From the NCBI GenBank assembly GCA_009760855.2, contig WPIO01000034.1, positions 396,001 to 460,000 of the forward strand: a stretch of DNA of 64,000 bases, written 5' to 3'. Of the stretch, positions 23,374 to 35,467 are shown piece by piece (position 1 is the first letter of the stretch; the number at the start of each line of letters is the position of its first letter). This DNA comes from Cristatella mucedo (lineage: Eukaryota; Bryozoa; Phylactolaemata; Cristatellidae). The translations under genes and the position numbers were made by a program. Under the pieces are notes generated by a model. That model was given only the letters and a program-made list of their open reading frames with translations, made no database searches and was not told the DNA's origin.

Positions 23374-24507
23374 AAAAATTGTGATTAACATGCCAATGGA
23401 AATTCCGGTGGTGAAAAATAAGTTGTATCTGAGCCTGCTCCCCAGCTGTGGTAGACTGGTCAGAAGGAACTGTGGCCGTGCTGAGCAGCTAGCCTAAAGC
23501 AGTCTAGAGCACATGTGTTGCTGAGCAATGTGGTAATACCGAGCAGCAATGCTAAACAAATCACAATTTATCAGGTTTGGATGCACTTCCCCTCTTTGCC
23601 AGCCGGCATTGCCATTTTTGATAGCAGCATATCGAATTCCCTGTTTAGTTGACAGCCAGGGCAGTTGCTGCTGCAACTCATTCGTGTGAATTGTACATGC
23701 ATCCTGAGTGGGCCACTTGAGAGCCACGTGATAAAGTGATGCTGCCGACTGGCTAGCACAGCTCTGAGCTCAAGGTTTGACGCTCTTGTGTTCAACTCAT
23801 CTGTCTTTAGCGGCTGTTTTGACACTTCCGCCACACTGACCTTGAATTACATGTTGCACTTTTAAAGCTTGAAAACCATACATTGCAGGCCCATCATTGT
23901 CATCTGTTGCTGTAGATGCTTCTGGAGCTTGACGCTCCGTTTTAATCATAGAATCAGCAATGTCTTTAAGAACCCTTTTTGCTGCTGCCATAAAGGGAAG
24001 TTGCGAGCAGCTGATGATCGCTCTAAAGAATCTGGCTATAACAAATCGATGCAGCAAAATCGCTGCAGCAAACGTTTTTTGTCTAAAGCACTTCAGTTAC
24101 AGTGAGCTTGCTGTAGTGATACCCCCCCTCCCAGATAACAGGAATCAGTTGGCAGTCTCAGCTATTTGAGTTCTGCTCCAGATGTGGGGAACTTACAGCA
24201 AAGGCGTTATTTTTCTGATGTGAGCCTGCCCATTCAGGTAGCTTTCGAGAACTGTGAATGTGTCATGGTGAAGAATCACATGCCTCCAGGTCATGCTTTC
24301 TTTTGATTCGTATTTGTAAAAGCTTAGCTTAATTGAATGCAGTAAAATCTTATTTAGAAGTGGCTGCCTAAAGTTCAGGAACTTATGACTTCTCAGCCTC
24401 TGAGCAAACTATTAATTGAGAGCATGCATCAGTTAAATACATTCGTTGCTCAGCAATGTGCACTGAGAATGCTCGTGTACGGCTAGAGAAGTGGGCCATC
24501 TAATCTT

Positions 24508-25096
24508 TTTGTCGCAGTTGCCACATCACTCCATTCTCGCCTTCCTGCACTGGCTCCCAATCAAGCAATTTATCGACTTCAAGGTTTTGTCACTTGCTTT
24601 CAGGTCCCTTAATTCTCTGGCTCTAGCCTACCTAGCAGATCTAATCCCCAACAGGCTAAGCATCGTCCCACCTGCTTTTCGGAATCTAACAGTTTACTCA
24701 TAGTTCGTACAAATCTCAAATCCTGTGGAGACCATGCCTTTGTTTAGTTCGTATGCTCCTAAAGCCTGGAACTCACTCCCGACCTTCGTCACGACATCTT
24801 CTGACTTGTCCACATTTAAAAAGAAACTAAAAATGCATCTATTTATCACAGCATTTTGTAGGTCCCCATGATTCGTCCTTTATGTACTTATGCATGCAAA
24901 CACTGTTTCCTGCTCCCACTAACCACACTTGCATGCAGACCCTGTGCATGTCACCCTAACCATGTTATTCTTGTTTATTAAGCATGCTACCACTTACCAT
25001 TTGATCGCGCTTCCTTTGCAGAAACTGCAAAGCGCCTAGAAAGAGATCGAGTTCTCAGAGAGCGTTTTATCAAATGTGATATTATTATTATTAACG
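24508..25096 (+). mobile_element. L2 LINE 3' end
   Basis: Starts in the HITP...LHWLPIKQFIDFKVLSLAF region of the C-terminal coding sequence, then 3' untranslated region, hairpin at about 25029-25068 and ATTATTATTATTA tail. Frame-broken at several places. Confidence 0.88.
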
Positions 25097-25396
25097 TCAG
25101 TTAGAGTGAGCCCGTGACCTGGGAATGATCATCCTAGACAGGATAGCATTGAATTCAAAATTGTACCCCAGCTTTTCCAGCCAAATCAAACTAACTCTTA
25201 ACTTAGCAGCACAGTGGTGTGCAGACCGGCTCGTGAAAAGCTTAATTTAACACACCACTTTAGTCCAAGCCAAACATCCGACGGATTGAGAAGAGGCGAT
25301 GACATTGGGGCTGAATGCTGCGCTCCCAGCTTTGGCAAGGTTCAGTCTTCGTGGTGACTGCCAGAGATAGAAGACCTGTAACTGATGCTCTCAATA

Positions 25397-25602
25397 GATC
25401 TGTGCATGCTGCCACTAACCACAGTTGCATGCTGACCCTGTGCATGCCACCCCTAACCATGTTATTCATGTTGTTTGTTTATCAAGCATGATATTACTCA
25501 CCTTTCAATTGCATTGCTCTTTCCAGAAAATGTAAAGCACCTAGAAAGAGATCGAGTTATCTGAGGGCACTTTATCAAGTGCATTATTATTATTATTATC
25601 AA
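25397..25602 (+). mobile_element. L2 LINE 3' untranslated tail, 5'-truncated
   Basis: Only the last ~200 bp are present: TGTGCATGCTGCCACTAACC motif, hairpin at about 25535-25573 and (TTA)n. No coding sequence remains. Confidence 0.88.
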
Positions 25603-28600
25603 CTAATATTAATGACGTGTCTCATGCCAGCTCACTGGCGACATGTCTCCTAACTCGCGACTTGGTTTTGTTAGGTTGCTAATTTAGTTGCTAAGTGTTA
25701 ATTCAACTCCTCAAAAGAAAATTACAGATATCTTTGTTTCCTAATTTAAGCAATAACTACCACGAATCAGCCACAAGCTGAACTAATAGTTTAACATACT
25801 TAGTTTTAATGCCCATCTACATCGACATAGTGAACTGTTTCTTAGGGATCTCAGGAACGAACTGGATATAATACTCATATTTGGATCCTGAGCAGGTTTC
25901 TTATAACTAGTCTCCCCCATACTATGTTTGTCTGAAGAAAAAGATCCCTGGGTAAGCCAAGAATTGGCTCTTTTTTCAGAGAGAATACTGCTCCGCCCCC
26001 ATCCGGCTGCAGGTGTTCGGCTTCGTTGGTGTCCAGCCGGGTGGGCACTGCTTTCTCCTTTTCACGGGTGCCAATACCTGTAGAGAATAGGAGGAATGGT
26101 CGACCCTATTGTTGTCAGCTTTTTGTTCAATTTGATTATTTCGTCAGCCCCTGGCGGTCACTACTAGGTGCATTCAGTTGCTAATTAATAGTTGATGCTT
26201 ATTGTTGAGAGCTCCCATTCAAGCAAGCCTGGGGAGCCCCAATTGGCTTGGAGCTGGAGCCTTTTTCGCATGCAACGTGTACACACAAGTAACGCGATAG
26301 TGTCGTTTACGTTGAACTTTGCCCTGCACTGGTTGTGTATAATGGCGAGAATTATAATAATAATATTATTATTAATATTAATATTATTATTAGATGTTAT
26401 TAATAGAATCGCTCGGTGAGAATCACTCAAAGCTGCACTGACTAGTGCAGTGTGAGAGGGATGGCTAGCTAGTTGGTACCTGCTGCACAGGGAAGCTGAG
26501 AAATGCATGTGCCCTCACAGCAAGCTGTCAGGCAGCCCAGTGCTCTGACCCTTTTGTGTTCCCCGGGTTTAGTGTGACAGCTTTTACCTTTTGGGTGTTC
26601 ATGCAGCTCCTGCATCGATCCTTGCTGTTGCACACACTTAGTGCCGTGATTGCTTGCTTGCCCCCACTGGTCGAAACGTGCCAGAGCTCGTGGAAGTGAG
26701 CTTTTAGTTGCATGTCTCTGACGATTTCTACTGATTGGTAACTCAGTCAGTGGCTGGCAAGCATTTTTAATCCGACTCACCCATAATTTTTTTCTGATTA
26801 TGGACTGCAGTAGTGTGGCGAAATAAATGGTCCGCCCCTAGAGTTGTAGCACCAAGGCTGCAGGCTGATACACTGATCCCAAGGTCGACGGATTGCTGTT
26901 GCTGGACAGCTGAGCTTGTTAAGCATGGAATAAGGGAGTGGCCACGGACTCCTGTCCGAGTGCTTCGATTTTGTTTTTGTTTTGTGGTGAAATTAGCCTT
27001 TATTAGCCACACTTCAAGTCTATAGCCAGCCCATCAGCAGCCGGGCTCATCCTGTGTATCAGTGGCACCCCGTAAGTTTGAATTGGAAACAGTTGGTTCC
27101 AAAAGTCGTTCGGGTATCGTCATCGTGAATGGCCTTCCTTACCGTCCTGTTCGTTTTTTTATATCATCCCCTCTCGGTTAGCACACTTGCAGTTGTAATA
27201 CCTTAAGAATAGAACCCCGGCTTTTGTGGTCAGCCTTCAATATACCGTGTGTTGACCATCCTCCAGTAATTAAAACTGAACCCATCGTTAGTGCATGACA
27301 TCCGTTTCATGAAGTTGTGAGGCAACACAGAATGGGGCTGTCGGCTGTCTTTGGCAATGAATGTTGTGATGTCAGAGGAACCTAGCATACCGGGAGATTT
27401 TACTTATTGACCTTGTCCATTGCCTGTACTTGGTCTACTACCCCTTCCTTCCCCAGGTTTAAAGTTTTTGTGTTGCCATATAAGTCGACGGCTGCTGAAT
27501 TTCCTGACTGCTGAATTTTCCGACGGCTGCTGAATTTTCAGTTGTATAGCTATGTCTTGACATTAATGGAGTGTCAGCGTATTGATCTTTTTTAAGTAGC
27601 CCATTGACTTTTTAAAGTTACCAGGCTTATGCGATTGATTCCTAGGCAGAGCTAATCTTTGGCAACAGCTGTAAATGCCTACGTGATAGCAACCGTGGTT
27701 GAAAGCGGAATGTGGAATAACAATCCTGACGGTTTGCATTCGGCCATTTAGCAGTCTAAATGTAGCTGACATTCAGCTGTATGCAACCAGCGATCAAGTG
27801 CAAACCTCAATGCTTGGCTATTAGGAGCTTGAGTCACTAGCTGGACCAGGGTCAAACCTTATGCCACTAGGCAACCTTTTGAACTGTACGCTTCGTCCAA
27901 CCACTCACTTAACCGTCTTAATGGGATTTATAGTACCTGCTGTTGCAATAACTAACTTTTAAGTAGGACTGTGTGCCAACAAGGACCCCGGTCCAAAATG
28001 ATGTTTTCTGCTGTTGGCATTTTACTCTCGGGCATCTTACTCTACACTAGTTTTATTCCACTGTTAAAAGGAACGTGCACGACTGAGTCGAACATGGATG
28101 CACCGGCAAAGCCGCGTACTCCAGGGAACATAGCCCCCTCTCCGGTGAACATGGTCTAGATGCCACACATAGTACTTGGGATTGTTTAAAAACTCAAAAA
28201 CTGCATGGCTTCTATGAAAATTGTGCATCTAAGAATGGCATAGTAGGTTTGCAATGATTTAGCTATTCGCCCCGCCCGAGCTGCTCGTGTGTGTGCACTC
28301 TCCTTTGACGAGAGTAGAGGGTTTCCTGCCTACAGGCACTTGGTCAGCTTCTTCAAACTTGTATCGACATCTAGTCCAACAAGCCTGAAAAAGTACAGAC
28401 TGACGGCACGACGATAATGCCACTGCTGGCTTTCGTAGTTTTGCTGTGCAAGTTATTAAACGTCCTTTAATTTATATTCTGTAGTCATCGACATGTATAG
28501 CAACATTTATTCAACCTAAATCAGAAATGAACTCCTGCAGTTGTGTTCAAGTAGAGCTGAACTCACATTTGAAATTTCACGGTGATCCCTAAGTATTGAC

Positions 28601-28940
28601 CGAGTTGGGAAATCTACAAGGCACAATGCTATACTGTAAATGAAGCTGACTAATAGGCACAAGCATGTACCTCTACAAGCTGAAAGCATCTGCTTCGATG
28701 TAATAAGGTTCAGTGAATTGTTAGTTGAGTCATATATGATTAAGATTGGTAAATTTGTTATTTGGCATTCCGGTTTACTTCTGATATAGACACGATTTGC
28801 ACAATCGCATTTTAATGGTTTCCTTTTTGCGTTCGACCCGAAATACAAACCAGGCACTGCCAAAGAAATCTCTATTGCACCAGATGACGACACAACAATG
28901 GACCTATATACCCTTTAACCTTTTTGTTACCAACCTCTTG
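25603..28940. other. Long stretch without a recognised gene
   Basis: An ATT/TAA simple tract lies at 26353-26393. Short open frames have no domain support. I see no LINE or SINE copy and no convincing RNA gene. Confidence 0.3.
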
Positions 28941-28949
28941 TGGTAGTAT

Positions 28950-29882
28950 GAGGCCTGAAATTAAATGACGATAAAACCGAACTGCTTCTCATAGGACACC
29001 CTAAGCGTGTGGCTGGATTAAAAGGCTTTGCTGTTCTAATAGGTGATGCTATTGTGCGACCTTCACCACGTACTCGTAATCTAGGTGTCGTGTTCGACAG
29101 CTGCCTCAATTTCAAAAGCTTCATTCAGAAGACTGCCTCTACAGCTAGCCATCACATCCGATCCCTATCCAAGATTAGGAGCTGTCTCCCACGGTGGCTT
29201 GTAAAAAATTTAACTAGCTCTTTAGTTCTGTCTCGGCTTGATTATTGTAATTCCCTTTTGGCTGGGCTACCAAAGAAAGCTATTATGCCACTTCAGCGGA
29301 CTATGAATATGGCTGCAAGGCTGGTCTTCAAGTCCCAGCGGTTTGAGCACGTGTCACCTTTGCTGGAAGAGCTAGGATGGTTGCCAGTTCAGCAAAGGAT
29401 ACAGAGCAAAGTTCTTATGCTGACTCACAAGGCCCGCCACGGCTTGGCTCCTTCAAACCTAGCTGAACTGCTGCATCAGTTTTAGCCTGTTCGTGCCCTC
29501 AGGTCCTGTGTGGACAATAAATTAGCTGTCCCATTCCTCCGCTTAAAGACAGTTGGCGACAGAAGCTTTAGCTCTGCAGGTCCTAGACTGTGGAACTCGC
29601 TTCCACAATTCTTGTGCAACGACATCTACTCTCCAACTGCCGACTATGGCACATCTTTTTCAGCGGTCCTGAACTGCTACTTCTATGCTACTCACTACCT
29701 CAACTGCTCTCCTAACTCTGCTATGATTCCTACTTTCTCTTTGTTGCGTGAGACGAAGTCTGTTGGCTACCGAATGCGTACCGAAAGCCGCTTAGGCTGT
29801 GAGTGTGCTATACAAAACTCTCCTGCGTAACACCCACATGGTCTTTATGACTTTGTCGAGTTACTGACGGAGATACATTCAA
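28950..29882 (+). mobile_element. CR1/L2-like LINE, second family: 3' half
   Basis: Encodes the end of the reverse transcriptase and the C-terminal region: LNDDKTELLLIGHPKR, then PSPRTRNLGVVFD, SLVLSRLDYCNSLLAGLPKK and ELGWLPVQQRIQSKVLMLT. An in-frame TAG at 29482-29484 precedes PVRALRSC, so the copy is inactive. Sequence and 3' end differ clearly from the abundant L2 family (no AAAGCGCC hairpin, no TTA tail). The last 280 bp match the copy at 3105-3405. Confidence 0.85.
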
Positions 29883-30361
29883 TGAAGTTTGATTATCATG
29901 GCCAAAATCTTCAATTGATCTTGCTAATCAAGGATATGATAAATAACATGTCGATGGTGTTAAAAAGCATTCAGGTAGCATCCAGGTCAAATTGTCGTTT
30001 AAAGTGGATTTACCGTGATCCAACTTGCAAGGTCATCAAAGACCAAAAATGTCACATAGCAACATCAACTGCAGGGAAAGCTAGCAGAGTTGGTCATACA
30101 TTATAAGTCGGACCATGTAAATATAGCTTTAAGGAATAATCTGTTTAAGAGAAGTGCTTAGACGGCTGTGAAACTAATAGCTAAAATAATGTAATTATGT
30201 TGTAGACCAAGGTTGATTCTGTGCAGCATCTTTACAAGGATAAGAAAAAAACGTGAAGAGTAGGACTATCTGACTATCTTTTTATGTGTGTACTGTGTAG
30301 TGTATATGTTGAATGCCACCTGCTGGCTCCATCGGATGATGCTGTCATATTGGAACAAAAA
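29883..30361. other. Intergenic DNA, nothing recognised
   Basis: No supported gene or repeat. Confidence 0.3.
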
Positions 30362-30570
30362 CAATAATAATAATACATTTGTTTAGCCCTACCAGAGACT
30401 GAATCTCTCTCTAGGCACTTAAGAGATGCTGCAGAGAAAGCATTACCAATTGTTTGTTGGTATGTCGCAAGCAACAGGTTTAGTTTATAAGCAAGTACAT
30501 GCACACGAAGAACGAATCACGAATGCCCACAGAATGCTGTAATAAACAGATGGAAGACTTTTGTAAATGG
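30362..30570 (-). mobile_element. L2 LINE 3' tail, decayed
   Basis: (ATA)n, a mutated hairpin (about 30385-30425) and the 3' untranslated region up to the block corresponding to the end of the coding sequence (GAACGAATCACGAATGCCCA). Homology beyond is too weak to claim. Confidence 0.65.
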
Positions 30571-32420
30571 GTGTGTTTGTCTCTTTGAATGGCACGATAG
30601 CATGCTATTCTGAAATGGATGAACCAAATTTGAAAGTGCATAGCCTGAAGTTCGTCGGCCACCTGTTATAATATTTATTGCCCTCTAGATCGAGGCCTTG
30701 AGTTTTGTCAAACTGCTTATTGCGATTATGTACTATTGTAGGCCATCCTGAAAGATGTAGCTGACGACGGCCTAATTGTGACATTTGAGAACAAGTAAGC
30801 TGCCATGCGGTCGTGCCATATCCACACAATTGATGCCCGGCTTTATCCACGTATTTGGCTTTGTAACCCTGTAACTGCCTCTAACCATAACTGTTTGTAT
30901 ACTGCTTTGTAACCATAACTGTTCGTATGTAAGCTGTAGTCTAACATTGCTTGGCTACGCAGTGAAGTGCCACTGTCTGCCGTTGAGCTCACCACCACTG
31001 CCTAGTTGATGGCTGTGTCCGGTGGTAACCTATTCAAACCTAAGCGATGTCGCGTAGCCAGTTAGGGCATTGGCAAAAAGTAAGGCACCAACCATTATTG
31101 ACACTCATAGACTGGACGTTAAGATGTTTCTGCTCTAGCTTGAATGCGGCACCATAGATCCTGAGGCTGATCAGAAAGATTGCAATGACCAAAAGTAAAG
31201 GGTTCGACGTTGAATCGAAGTTCGTCTTTTGTTGTTCGTTGTCATGTTGAAACTTCACTTGCATGCGAACTTGCACGAGTCTGCCGGGGTAGCTGCTCTC
31301 CCTATCTGCATTCCACATTCCTATAAGTATCCTTGGTATGTGTAAGAATTGTGTCGATAGCTACTTTTGAGTCGATCATTCTTTTAACAAAATCCTAAAA
31401 ACTGCTTAGCGACCACTGCCGTCAGTCACCAGCTACCGGCAACGGTACGTGATGGCAAGTACATCAAACTCAGCGTGTCTGCATGGCCGAGTCATTCGGC
31501 TGCTCTCGGCTTTTACGGTTTTCTTACTAGAGTTGTGTGTGCCGCTTCGTACCGAAAAGAGTTTTGAATCACTGCAGTCGAATTAAGCTGACACTCACAG
31601 GTGTTTGGGTGCTACTGCTTGCAGGAGACAGCTGACTTAACACTGAAGGGCAATCCAAGCCAGCTTGAGTGGCAGCCGCTCTGCTTAGCCACTCTGGGCT
31701 GCGGAACGTATGGGCCCTGCTGGTTTCGGCTGGCCGAGAGCCGACAAGCCATCATGCCCTCCACCTGCTGCCCGTGCCGGCCACTGTGCTTCGTGCTGGC
31801 ATATGAAGAATGGTCGGCTAAGGTGACCGGTTTGGTATAGTAAAACGTAAAGCTTGCGTGTGTCCAGGCTGATTCAATGGCCTCATTAATATCGCAGCAG
31901 AAGAGCCGATGTGGCAAGAGCTTGGGCAATACAGAATTGCCTGCCGAAGGTATGGATTCGATTGGCCAGTATTTGGGAAGCTTACCTGATGGACTCCAAG
32001 GTATCAGACAGAATCTTTCAAGAATGACGACTAGGAGTTGTCCAGAAAAGCTTCTCAGTAGGACAAGCAAGTTTTATGCTCCAGCGCTCACCACTGCCTC
32101 GACCAGCCCCCGGATTGTATGAGTTAGCAGCTGTTGCTTTGTTATAGGGGGTCTAGCGCCGGCCTCGGGGCGGTCTAGTCTAGTTGCTATCTCACTCCCT
32201 GGCATAAAGGTGGAGTGTAAGGGTCCTCATTGAGCATGCTGAAAGCTCCACATTCAGCTTAGAAACCCATACGAGACTTGAAAAATTAAGGCGAGTATAT
32301 TTGGCCTGGGGGAGGTGATAAACACCAAGAAGCTGTCAGACATTTCCGGCCCCTCCGTCAGGGGCAACAGCAGCAGGAAGGCAGCAAGGGGGGATACTGA
32401 AAGGGAGGCAGCAGGGGCGA
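30571..32420. other. Stretch without a recognised gene
   Basis: Opposed open frames at 31601-31840 (+) and 31612-32070 (-) show no recognisable domain. No repeat copy seen. Confidence 0.3.
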
Positions 32421-32427
32421 CAACAGA

Positions 32428-32451
32428 AGAGAGAGAGAGAGAGAGAGAGAG

Positions 32452-32539
<88 letters not shown>
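32428..32539 (+). repeat. Long (GA)n microsatellite
   Basis: More than 50 GA units with a single GGCA interruption near 32452. Both strands stay open (Arg-Glu or Ser-Leu dipeptides), which is an artefact of composition. Confidence 0.97.
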
Positions 32540-32542
<3 letters not shown>

Positions 32543-33228
32543 GCAGGGGGCCGCTGCTCGGCAATGAATGACTGCTCGAATTGAAAAAAATAACTTGCCA
32601 GTCGATTTCCTAGTTTGCTTTCTTGTCGGATGGAGTGTCGTCTGGAATCGTCGGATGCTGCATCTTCAATAGATGGCTTGTTTGGCTGCTGCTGAGCCTC
32701 GGAGGCTAGAGCAGCCAGGCTTGTGAGAAAAGCTAGGGATACTTTTCATGAAGCTTTGACCCACCTCTCTCTCTTTGGAGCTCGTACCGAATATGGGGGA
32801 CTGGCCATTTTCTTTTTCCAGTTTTGGCAGCTGGCTGTAACCATGTGGTTTTTCCTAAGTATTTTCTGGTGCCTCCTGTACGTCGGCTTCCCGTGTGCGA
32901 CTACCACACAGCGGCCATCATTTTTTGTTGGTTATGTCCTAGTCGCCCCAGTTGATCTCTATAAAATGAGCGAACTGTTGCTTTGGCTTCCTTGCTTATA
33001 CATACTTATACTCCTTAGACTGAGCACCGGAAAGTCTTCCCTGGCTACAGAATTGATCGATTTCTGCCATGGTCTAGAGTGTGTGCTGTGGAAGTGGCTG
33101 CAGAAGTATCGCAGTGCCAAGAATAAGCGTCGTGCCAGGAGGTAGTGCCGTGCCAGAAATTAGTGCAATTACAGGCGAGTGGTTAAATATGGTTTATTGT
33201 GTAGGGGGTGGTGGTCCGGTGTTCAGTT
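32540..33228. other. Intergenic DNA with an unsupported 140-codon frame
   Basis: The plus frame 32723-33145 encodes a hydrophobic peptide with two possible membrane segments but no family match. I do not call it a gene. Confidence 0.3.
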
Positions 33229-33229
33229 C

Positions 33230-33322
33230 CTTTGCAGAAAATGTAAAACGCCTGGAAAGAGATTGAGTTCTCTGAGGGTGCTTTGTCAAGCGTATCATTA
33301 TTTTTATTATTATAGATTCCCC
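33230..33322 (+). mobile_element. L2 LINE 3' tail, very short
   Basis: Only the last ~90 bp: the hairpin at about 33245-33284 (AAAACGCC/GGTGCTTT, both arms mutated) and an ATTATTTTTATTATTAT tail. Confidence 0.8.
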
Positions 33323-34185
33323 CGTGTTAGCCACCACTCGTTTAGCGTCTTAATGCGATCTCATCTGCTCAACAATCTCGGCAACGAGTCCTCTCCAGGA
33401 AAAGTTTGTTGCTAGCATCCACCTTGGCCTAGCATCCGGTTTTGCAGCAGTCACACCGGGCTGTGAAGGGATGAAGGTGGGTGGCTCTTAGCAGTACGAA
33501 AGCCACACCGGTACTCCTAGGCATCACGAATGCCATTGGGCTGGCTATAGAGCTATGCTCGTGCTCCGGACCAGCCAACTTTCGTTATCGAGCTCCGGTG
33601 TTCACGGTTAGCCTACCGGAGCCCCTATGTAATGACATCAAAGTCGAGCTGCACGGAAGCAGGCTGCCGTGGTTGCTGATCTGCTATCAGCAGCCGAAAT
33701 TTGGGAGTAACGAAAACGATTCGGTAGTTTTCTTTTGATACCAGAAGTTTGTGTCACGTTATAAGCCATTTTCTGCAACTCCGATAGAGCAGAAGTGCTC
33801 TACATCCGTGAACTGATTTGGCTGCTGAACTCACGAGCATCCGATCGTGGGACTGGCACCAATCCTTACTCCACATAACCGAGGAAGACTGCTTACAGTG
33901 TATTGAGTGAATCTTGTTATAACATGCTGCACTCGTCGAAAAAGGCTACCGATGTGTAGCATCAACCCCGATATTGAGACTCCACCTGGTCTAATGGTTG
34001 CCATTCCCTAAAAGATATTGGATTGAGCTATGGTGAAGCTAGAGCTAAACGGCTATGTCAAATCAATAGAAGCCTAGCGCATTTAGTTTCAGGCAGATTT
34101 TAGAGCTGATCATTCTACTGTGTCAGCAGTGAGTGTACCGATCTTCACAGGAATGCCGACTTAAGTAGTCTCTCTATTAATTGAG
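33323..34185. other. Intergenic DNA, nothing recognised
   Basis: The 85-codon frame at 33481-33738 has no supporting domain. Confidence 0.3.
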
Positions 34186-34330
34186 GACCTAGATAGTCCA
34201 GGATGTAAGGTGCTTGCTCTTCGCGAACGATGACGTGGGTTCGAATTCTACAGTGGGCGATCCTTTATTGCCTACTGGAAGAGGTCGTGATAGTCTGTTT
34301 AAGCTCCTCTGCTGCTATACAAATGAGCGT
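34186..34330 (+). mobile_element. tRNA-headed SINE, family B
   Basis: Decayed A box (TAGTCCAGGATG) and B box region GACGTGGGTTCGAATTC, followed by GTGGGCGATCCTTTATTG and later CTGCTGCTATACAAATG, as in the copy at 2064-2216. It sits directly upstream of an L2 fragment. Confidence 0.65.
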
Positions 34331-34369
34331 GATATGGGGGAATCAGCTAATGTTTGTTTTTTAATTTTG

Positions 34370-35215
34370 TTTTTATTTCTGCTATATGTTTTGGCACCGT
34401 TCGATACCTCTGGTAGTCGTGTTCTTTTGCACAAATTGTCTCTCCTAGGCACGAGTGGCATCAGACTAAGAGAGGATCTAAACCAGTGCAGTGCAGTGGT
34501 TTAGATCCTCTCTTAGTCGGAGATTTAGGAGTTTTGCAGATGTAATTACCAAGAACAATTTAGGCTTTTTAACATTCATGCAGATCACAAGCTTGCTTGC
34601 TCTATGCTCCCCTGCCTTCCAGCATATAGGACTCCCGTGCAGCATGTGCTGTTTGCATACGCACATGGATGGCAGAACACTTTCTCAAATTAAATGACGA
34701 TACAACCAACTTTCCAGCTATGTGCGAACCTAGTGAAACGGGCATTTTAAAGTCTCACCGTCAGACTGGGCGCGACCAGAATATCTCCTGTAGAATCTGT
34801 ATGCAATCTGGGTATCCTGTTCCAAAGTGACCGTTTACTAAACGGCCACAGCAGATCCAAGGTCAAGTCTGCCTACTTGTAGGTACACTACATGGCACAC
34901 AAAATTCGGGCTTGCTTACAGCCAAGCCGGTTCATGCGTTTTTGACACTTCATCTAGACTTATGCCACTCACTACTTGCAGGTCATTTTGTGTGTGTGCA
35001 GTAATATGCTTATTGTAGGTCTAAAGCTCCAAGTCATGGCTTATCGGTCATGAATGCCATAAAGCTTCACTGCTCCTGTCTGTCGTGAATGTCACAGCTG
35101 TCATATTACATACACACCTCACCGACCTTCCCATAAAGCACCGTATTGACCTCAAGAGTTTGTCTCTTACCTTAGATCCTCCCGTTCTCTTGCTCCGACC
35201 CACCCACTCGGAACT
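34370..35215 (+). mobile_element. L2 LINE internal fragment with an inverted duplication
   Basis: Decayed reverse transcriptase: residues like APFDTSGSRVLLHKLS correspond to AAFDTIDHKVLLERLS of the better copy. After a palindrome, a match to the region WFRSYLSGRLQS and on to NLGF (34550) follows. The post-RT region runs to about 35215 (CTTCATCTAGACTTATGCCA corresponds to the SRLDFCNS block). 3' end missing. Confidence 0.75.
34464..34518. repeat. Perfect 22-bp inverted repeat with 11-nt loop
   Basis: The arm at 34464-34485 (starts GACTAAGAGAGGATC) is the exact reverse complement of 34497-34518 (ends CTCTCTTAGTC); the loop is GTGCAGTGCAG. The right arm is ordinary L2 coding sequence. The left arm replaces L2 sequence expected there, so it is a local inverted copy. 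Confidence 0.95.
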
Positions 35216-35467
35216 AAAGGTTAGCTGATTTTAGAAGGCTCATTGAAATAGCTGCCGAAGAGCTGTAGCCACAGTCACTGCTGCTTGCAGGAGCCAATAG
35301 AGAATCGCCCTTGTGCACTGCTCGATCCCTCGATCTGGGTCGTGATGTGCGACTGACTACCTTACCTCCTGGGCTATGACCCAGGTGAATCGCACATCGA
35401 ATCGTACCGCCCAGAGCGCGTCTGACTCAACACGTTTTGTTATGACTCGAACCAACCTCAAATCCTT

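Noticed and set aside
25980-26110. Possible small nuclear RNA gene
   Set aside because: Local GC hairpins are present, but no U-RNA consensus or snRNA promoter element could be recognised.
31601-32122. Opposed frames, one of them cysteine-rich
   Set aside because: The cysteine pattern fits no known domain and there is no exon structure.
32315-32584. Arg-Glu repeat protein
   Set aside because: Pure translation of a (GA)n microsatellite.
32723-33145. 140-codon hydrophobic frame
   Set aside because: No family match, no splice context, and length is within chance expectation for a 64-kb window.
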